Part shown: positions 35,161-39,907 of the stretch, in pieces
How positions within the stretch are numbered: position 1 is the first letter of the stretch
How the letters are laid out: each line of letters starts with the position of its first letter
Source of the DNA: an uncultured Pseudomonadota bacterium
GTDB lineage: Bacteria; Pseudomonadota; Gammaproteobacteria; Steroidobacterales; Steroidobacteraceae
DNA length: 39,907 nucleotides
Direction of reading: 5' to 3'
Assembly (NCBI GenBank): GCA_903908265.1
Contig: CAIVRI010000064.1
Location: 1 to 39,907 of the forward strand
Made by a program: the position numbers and the translations under genes
The notes under the pieces: generated by a model
What the model was told of the DNA's origin: nothing
Databases searched by the model: none
What the model saw: only the letters and a program-made list of their open reading frames with translations

Positions 35161-35301
35161 CCGGCGAGGGTACACGCCCCGACGCGTCGCTGCCGACGTC
35201 CCTGCGGGTTTTTTCCCAACCGAAGTGGCACCCTGCAGGCGGCACTACAGCGCATGCCGACCACTGTGCGAGAATGATCTTTTTATCTAGGAGTGGGTTC
35301 G

Positions 35302-35889
35302 ATGATGCCGCGACGACACACGCCCATCAGTGTCCTGCTCGTGCTCGGGATGCTGCCGTGGACGCCCGGACTGAGCGGGGCGGCCGAATGGTATGGGGGT
35401 CTGGCTATCGGTCGCGCAACCGCCCAACTGAGCACGCCGATGGGACTTACAGCGCCCACCGCGCGCCTCGGGCTGGAGGTCGCCGCAAGGGCTGAGTTCA
35501 GTCGGCATTTCGGCGCCGAATTCAACTACATCGAACTGGGCCCGCGCAGCACGGCATTCCAACTGCCCCCCACGATCGCCAGCCAACGGGGCTGGGCGAT
35601 GGCAGGACTTACCAAGATCCCAGCAGGCTCGGTAAATCTCCTCCTCAAAACGGGTCTCGCACACCTCGACAGCGAAGCCCGCTACCTGCTTCCCTACGTC
35701 CGGTGTACACCCGAAAATCCCACTTGCGCCCAACGGCACTCTGAAGACCACGCTGTCCATCTCCTATGGGGAGTGGGCAGCGAGTGGACGCCGGGCCGTT
35801 GGAAGGTCCGTCTGCTTTACGAGCAGTTCACCGTGGCGGGCGCCCACCCCGAACTGCTGACCCTAGGTGTGTTTTGGCGTGTGCGCTGA
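35302..35889 (+). CDS. Small outer-membrane beta-barrel-like protein
   Basis: 195 residues from ATG 35302 (AGGAG 8 bases upstream). Signal peptide ends near SGAAEW. The mature part starts WYGGLAIGRATAQL and shows repeated amphipathic strands (AEFSRHFGAEFNYIELG, WKVRLLYEQFTVAG) ending in an aromatic/basic strand LGVFWRVR, the design of OmpA/OmpX-type 8-stranded barrels. One periplasmic or surface loop has a Cys pair (RCTPENPTCAQ). Family membership is by pattern only. It stands alone between divergent ureD and the convergent EamA gene. Confidence 0.65.
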   Translation: MMPRRHTPISVLLVLGMLPWTPGLSGAAEWYGGLAIGRATAQLSTPMGLTAPTARLGLEVAARAEFSRHFGAEFNYIELGPRSTAFQLPPTIASQRGWAMAGLTKIPAGSVNLLLKTGLAHLDSEARYLLPYVRCTPENPTCAQRHSEDHAVHLLWGVGSEWTPGRWKVRLLYEQFTVAGAHPELLTLGVFWRVR

Positions 35890-35975
35890 AACCCCTGGCG
35901 CCACAGACGGCGAGACACGGACAAAGCCGTCGGTCCCTGCCAAAGGCGCCGAGCGTACCGCCGCTGTCGGCCCAC

Positions 35976-36848
35976 TCAGGCAGCGCTGACGCTCGTGGGC
36001 CACGTGGCCACCACACCGCTGACTACGATCAGCACGATACCGACCCACGTGGCCGGTGTGGGCAGCGTGCCGAACAGGACCGCGCCCGCCACCACCGCGC
36101 CGACAATCTCGGTGTAGCCGAGCGGCGCGAGCTGAGAAGAACGTGCATAACGGTGCGCGAGCACGATGCCGTAGTGCCCTACCGCGGCGATCAGTCCAAT
36201 CGCCAGTAGCAACCAAAGATCGCCGCGTGCGGGAATCATAAAGACCTGCGGGACGACCACCGAATAACCGATCGCTCCAATCAGTGCCGACAGCGCCGTG
36301 GTAATCAGCGGCGAGGATTCATCGGCCAAGCGCCGCGTGGCCATCAGGGATAAGGGATACAACACGGCCGAGCCCACCGCGAAGATCGCACCATCGGCCA
36401 GTCCATGGAAGGTCGGCCGGATGACGATCAGCGCGCCCACAAAACCACAAGCCACCATTGACCACTGCCGCGCACTCGGGCGCTCACCCAGCACAATGAC
36501 CGTCAGCGGCAATAAAATGGCCGGATAGCATAGAAAGATCGCCATCGCATCGGCCACCGGCATCCGCGAAACAGCCATAAAAAAACAACCGGACGCCAGA
36601 CACATGCACAGCCCGCGCGCCAACTGCCAAAACGGGTGGCGCGTCTGCAGGCCCTGCCACCCGCCCTGCCACAGCGCCAGAGGCACCACAGCCGCTGCAT
36701 AAACAATGTGCCGCGCCCACACAATTTCCAGCACCGGTAACCGCGTCGACAACAACTTCGCCAGCGCATCCATCACGGGCAAAAAGGCCAGTGAAAAGAC
36801 GAAAATCAGATACCCGCGTCCGACATGCGTAGTGCTAGAAGTCGGCAC
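35976..36848 (-). CDS. EamA/DMT-family inner-membrane transporter
   Basis: 290 residues forming about ten membrane helices in two EamA repeats; the second repeat begins around LSLMATRRLADESSPLITTALSA. Motifs VWARHIVYAAAVVPL and LGERPSARQW fit S-adenosylmethionine/amino acid or metabolite exporters of the DMT superfamily; the cargo cannot be told. It starts 5 bp after the M28 peptidase stop and is probably co-transcribed. Confidence 0.88.
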   Translation of the reverse strand: MPTSSTTHVGRGYLIFVFSLAFLPVMDALAKLLSTRLPVLEIVWARHIVYAAAVVPLALWQGGWQGLQTRHPFWQLARGLCMCLASGCFFMAVSRMPVADAMAIFLCYPAILLPLTVIVLGERPSARQWSMVACGFVGALIVIRPTFHGLADGAIFAVGSAVLYPLSLMATRRLADESSPLITTALSALIGAIGYSVVVPQVFMIPARGDLWLLLAIGLIAAVGHYGIVLAHRYARSSQLAPLGYTEIVGAVVAGAVLFGTLPTPATWVGIVLIVVSGVVATWPTSVSAA

Positions 36849-36853
36849 CCGTT

Positions 36854-38293
36854 CTACTCCTCATCCTGCACGCGCGCGCGTGGCAAGGGATCGGGCGTCT
36901 CGGCCAGAAAGTACGCCAACACCGCCATCACGGCGATCTCGGAGCGCAAATTCTCGGGGTTGACCTTGTCGAGCGTGTCCGCTGCCGTGTGGTGGTAATC
37001 GAAGTAGTGACGGCCATCCAGCACCGGCGCAAAGCCGGGTGCACCAGCCAATTGCAGTGGGCGGATATCTGCACCGACAACACCTTCGCGCCGCAGCAGC
37101 ACCGTCGCACCAATCGGCTGCAACGCTGTGACGACGGCCTTCAAGCGGGCCATCGCCGCCGGCGTCACCGCGGCCTGTATACCCAGCGCACGGCCGGCCC
37201 CCATATCGCATTCAATGGCGGCCACGTGCTGCACGCCCGCTTTCGCAGCCGCCTCGGCATACGCTTTGCCGCCACGGCCGCCATTTTCCTCGTTCGTAAA
37301 GGCCACAAAGCGAATGCTCCGACGGGGATGCAGGCCTAACCGGGCTAGGGTCTCGATGACACCGGCGGCAGCCATGACGCCAGCCCCGTCGTCGATCGCG
37401 CCCGTCCCGAGGTCCCACGAATCCAAATGACCACCGACCACCACCACCTCGTCAGGTCGTTCCCGCCCGACCCAATCGGCGACCACGTTATAGCTTTCGG
37501 CATCCGGCAGATGTTGGGGCGTCAAGACCAGGTGCAGACGCACCGGCCCCGCCGCAGCCAAGCGATCGATCAGGTCCGCATCTTCGGCGGCCAAGGCCGC
37601 GGCCGGCATCGGTTGCTGGTCTTTTTCCCACGCAGTCACCCCGGTATGGGGGAGGCGAAATTGGGCATCGCCCACCGAGCGCACCAAGGTGGCCAGCGCA
37701 CCGCGCTTGGACGCCGTCATCGGACCGACGAATCGTTCTTCGCCCGCCTGCCCGTAGGCGTCCCCCGCATAGCCATTGTCTGCCAAGCGCTGATCGAACG
37801 GCATATTGATCAGCACGATGCGACCCTGCACGTCCCGCGTGGCGAGCTCCTCGACGCTATGCACAACCACCACCGGTGCGGTCAACCCGTCAGCCGGCGT
37901 GGCCCCCGAATCGCCCAACGCCACCAAATGCAGCGATTGCGTCAGGCTCTTGGGCCTACCCACGTAGTCCACCAGTTCCGCTCGCTCGACGCCGCGCACC
38001 CAGTGCGGCACCTTGACCGGCTGCAACGTGACCGTTGCGCCCACACCGCGCAGCGCCTCTGCCACCTGCTGCACGGCCACTTCCAAACCCACCGATCCGG
38101 ACAGGCGCGGACCGATCCGATCGGTGAGCGCCGCCAACTGCGGGTACGCCCAGACATCTTGCATCGCGGCATCACGGACCTGACCCAGCACCAGCGGGTC
38201 CACGACCCCAGACACCGGTGCGGCCGCGACCACGGCGGCCACACCCAGCAGCAAGAGCAGGCGCATCCCCTGCCAAGGCAAACGTAGAACCAT
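36854..38293 (-). CDS. Secreted M28-family metallopeptidase
   Basis: 479 residues with signal peptide (cleavage near VVAAA-PVSG). A PA domain is inserted at about 120-265. Two-zinc aminopeptidase ligands: His289 (GGHLDSWD), bridging Asp301 (GAIDDGAG), catalytic Glu335 and ligand Glu336 (TNEENGG), Asp363 (IECDMGAG) and His435 (DYHHTAADTLDKV). It resembles carboxypeptidase Q/plasma glutamate carboxypeptidase-type enzymes that trim dipeptides. Probably periplasmic. The downstream EamA transporter may handle released amino acids (inference). Confidence 0.93.
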   Translation of the reverse strand: MVLRLPWQGMRLLLLLGVAAVVAAAPVSGVVDPLVLGQVRDAAMQDVWAYPQLAALTDRIGPRLSGSVGLEVAVQQVAEALRGVGATVTLQPVKVPHWVRGVERAELVDYVGRPKSLTQSLHLVALGDSGATPADGLTAPVVVVHSVEELATRDVQGRIVLINMPFDQRLADNGYAGDAYGQAGEERFVGPMTASKRGALATLVRSVGDAQFRLPHTGVTAWEKDQQPMPAAALAAEDADLIDRLAAAGPVRLHLVLTPQHLPDAESYNVVADWVGRERPDEVVVVGGHLDSWDLGTGAIDDGAGVMAAAGVIETLARLGLHPRRSIRFVAFTNEENGGRGGKAYAEAAAKAGVQHVAAIECDMGAGRALGIQAAVTPAAMARLKAVVTALQPIGATVLLRREGVVGADIRPLQLAGAPGFAPVLDGRHYFDYHHTAADTLDKVNPENLRSEIAVMAVLAYFLAETPDPLPRARVQDEE

Positions 38294-38424
38294 CGGATAG
38301 CCTCACAAGCTCACAGAGCAACAGGGGACTGATTGTAGAGACAGATAGGCCCCCTGCGGCATCTTCTGGCGGCCTATACCGGGAGGGGCCCGCTACACGC
38401 CCATTTGGGCCCTACACCGCCTGC

Positions 38425-39907
38425 CTAGCGATGGTGCAGCCAGTTCGGATACCAGACCTCGCGGCGACCCCAATACTGGCGTAACGCACCTACCAAGAGA
38501 CCCGTGGTCACCAAACCCACTGTGACCAGCCACCGGTTGTGTTCGAAGTGATTCGAGAACACCAAAAAAGCCACCAGCCAGACACCCCCGACGATGGCCG
38601 CTTCGTCAAACAACTTGGCTCGAAAGGACCGCGGCTCTCGGCCCGTTAGAATGTCGCGCAACACGCCACCGCCAGAGCAGGTCAGCCATGCACAGAACGG
38701 CGCCCATAGCCAGGGCAATCCCATGGCGAGCGGCGCCACCGCTCCCAAGACCGACAGCGCCGCATAACCGACGGTCTCGGCGGTGCGCTTCGTGACTTGG
38801 AATGCGGGACTGGCCGTTTTTTCCGAGAGCAGCGCCGCCCACAGGCTGGCCATCAGCACCACCGCCAGCACGCCGATCGGCAGGCCCGGACTGGCCAACC
38901 ACGGAAACGGCAAGCGATCGCCCCCAAGGAGGAGATCCCGCAACACACCACCACCCATACAACTGAGGGCTCCCAACGCGATCCTGCCGATCAAATTGTA
39001 GCCTGCCTCAATGCCCATCAGCCCGCCTGCAAACGCGAAGATCCAGATGCCCGCGTAGACGAACACCAGAAAAAGCGTCGATCCGACCGTCATGCGCAGG
39101 TATTGCTGTGTTGCGTCGGTCAACACAGTGGCCGACTGTTCGCTCGCCCTAAGCTGGCGTATCACCGAGTGCGTCCAAAGCGGCGAACGCTTGACGCGCA
39201 CGCTCTGCGAATAGGGCAGCGCAGCTACCATCCTATCGTAGGCATCAATATCTAATACGCCGAAGTTGTCGAAATTATCTGGCAGCAATGGAATGACACT
39301 GTCGAGCATCGCTTTTGGGAAGCTGGAATTTTTTGACGGATCACTGCCAAACAGACGAACGATATTGGAGGTAGGCACAGGCTCTGCCTTCGCATAAGCC
39401 CATCCGCGTTTCACGGCGCGCAATAATTTCACGAGCGCATTCCGGAACTCTGGAGACTCCAGCGATTGCTCACGAACGTAAAGACCTTCTTCGACATGCG
39501 CAAGGCCATAGTCCCCCGGTGAAAAGGTCACTAGGTCCATCTCCGGCACGCCGGCATCGACGACCCACCAAGGCTCGTTATAACTGACACCCGAAATACA
39601 CGGCACCGTTCCATCCACCAAGTCTTCGCCATGCGCGGATCGCTTCACCCACGTGACGCCCGCAGCGTCCACGCCGGCAGCGCGCAGCATCGCGGACACA
39701 GTGACTCGATCGCCAGGCCAGCTGATGCCCACTTTTTTACCAGCAACATCCGCGAGCGAATGAATACCGGCACTGAATCGGCAGATCAACTGCTGCCCGG
39801 ACCCTGAGAAAATTTGCGCGACATTGATCAGACGGGCACCCTTACTGTCGGCTGCCATCGCGTTATCGAGCCACGACAGCGCCACCTCCACCTCACCACG
39901 CTGTAAA
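38425..39907 (-). CDS. Substrate-binding domain fused to a TRIC/UPF0126 membrane domain (5' end missing)
   Basis: The frame is open through the right edge; 493 complete codons are visible. The first 270 or so residues are an NMT1/THI5-like periplasmic binding domain lacking its N-terminus (GEVEVALSWLDNAMAA, LADVAGKKVGISWPGD, VSYNEPWW). Then follow about seven membrane helices forming the two UPF0126 repeats, each with the glycine motif: SCMGGGVLRDLLLG and CSGGGVLRDILTGREP. TRIC/UPF0126 proteins are trimeric channels or amino acid (glycine) transporters. The binding domain precedes a membrane helix, so it should sit in the periplasm above the channel. It lies 131 bp upstream of the M28 stop region, on the same strand as that gene. 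Function unproven; ligand-controlled transport is the natural guess. Confidence 0.85.
   Translation of the reverse strand, partial: LQRGEVEVALSWLDNAMAADSKGARLINVAQIFSGSGQQLICRFSAGIHSLADVAGKKVGISWPGDRVTVSAMLRAAGVDAAGVTWVKRSAHGEDLVDGTVPCISGVSYNEPWWVVDAGVPEMDLVTFSPGDYGLAHVEEGLYVREQSLESPEFRNALVKLLRAVKRGWAYAKAEPVPTSNIVRLFGSDPSKNSSFPKAMLDSVIPLLPDNFDNFGVLDIDAYDRMVAALPYSQSVRVKRSPLWTHSVIRQLRASEQSATVLTDATQQYLRMTVGSTLFLVFVYAGIWIFAFAGGLMGIEAGYNLIGRIALGALSCMGGGVLRDLLLGGDRLPFPWLASPGLPIGVLAVVLMASLWAALLSEKTASPAFQVTKRTAETVGYAALSVLGAVAPLAMGLPWLWAPFCAWLTCSGGGVLRDILTGREPRSFRAKLFDEAAIVGGVWLVAFLVFSNHFEHNRWLVTVGLVTTGLLVGALRQYWGRREVWYPNWLHHR

Noticed and set aside
35226-35241. Possible sigma-54 promoter (TGGCAC...) between ureD and the outer-membrane gene
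   Set aside because: The -24 half fits but the -12 half reads AGGC in place of TTGC.
1-39907. CRISPR array, integrase, prophage genes or clear att sites next to the three tRNA genes
   Set aside because: No regularly spaced repeats, no integrase or phage structural genes, and no duplicated tRNA 3' ends were seen.

Overview
The window is about 62 percent GC (estimated by eye) and is densely packed with bacterial genes. It reads as a gammaproteobacterial chromosome, perhaps from the Xanthomonadales, Nevskiales or Chromatiales side, but I cannot fix the genus from sequence alone. The pointers are the tRNA-Leu(UAG)-tig-clpP-clpX block, a lon gene near tRNA-Val and tRNA-Asp, a pseudomonad-type minor pilin cluster (fimT-pilV-pilW-pilX-pilY1-pilE), a short H-NS-like protein and a complete bacterial urease operon.

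Layout. Positions 1-530 hold no confident gene, only a tight cluster of GTGTCCA repeats and a possible mobile-element edge. Positions 530-15000 are mostly minus-strand housekeeping: tRNA-Asp and tRNA-Val behind a strong promoter, a WecA-type sugar-phosphate transferase, Lon, an H-NS-like protein, pgi and dnaQ, then a stretch with an orphan secreted protein and the wreck of a family 1 glycosidase, a two-cytochrome pair (monoheme cytochrome c plus NapC/NirT), and clpX, clpP, tig and tRNA-Leu. The usual tig-clpP-clpX-lon order is therefore broken by roughly 6.5 kb.

Positions 15100-22850 run on the plus strand: a DUF4337 membrane protein, then six recognisable type IV pilus assembly genes plus one unknown secreted protein between pilX and pilY1. 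The pil genes are tightly packed, with several ATGA stop/start overlaps. Their products would form the priming tip complex of a type IV pilus, with PilY1 as the metal-binding adhesin.

Positions 22870-30093 hold a mutarotase-like gene and, divergent from it, a close-packed five-gene run: a GcvA/AmpR-type LysR regulator, a secreted alpha-amino acid ester hydrolase, an exported S33 (TAP-like) peptidase, and a NatA/NatB ABC exporter. This looks like one transcription unit joining two extracytoplasmic amide/ester hydrolases to an exporter. Positions 30168-35160 on the minus strand are ureDABCEFG.

Positions 35300-39907 hold a small outer-membrane beta-barrel-like protein, an EamA transporter, an M28 metallopeptidase and, running off the right edge, an unusual fusion of a periplasmic substrate-binding domain (NMT1/THI5-like) to a TRIC/UPF0126 membrane domain. 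The fusion and the five-gene hydrolase/exporter operon are the best candidates for something new.
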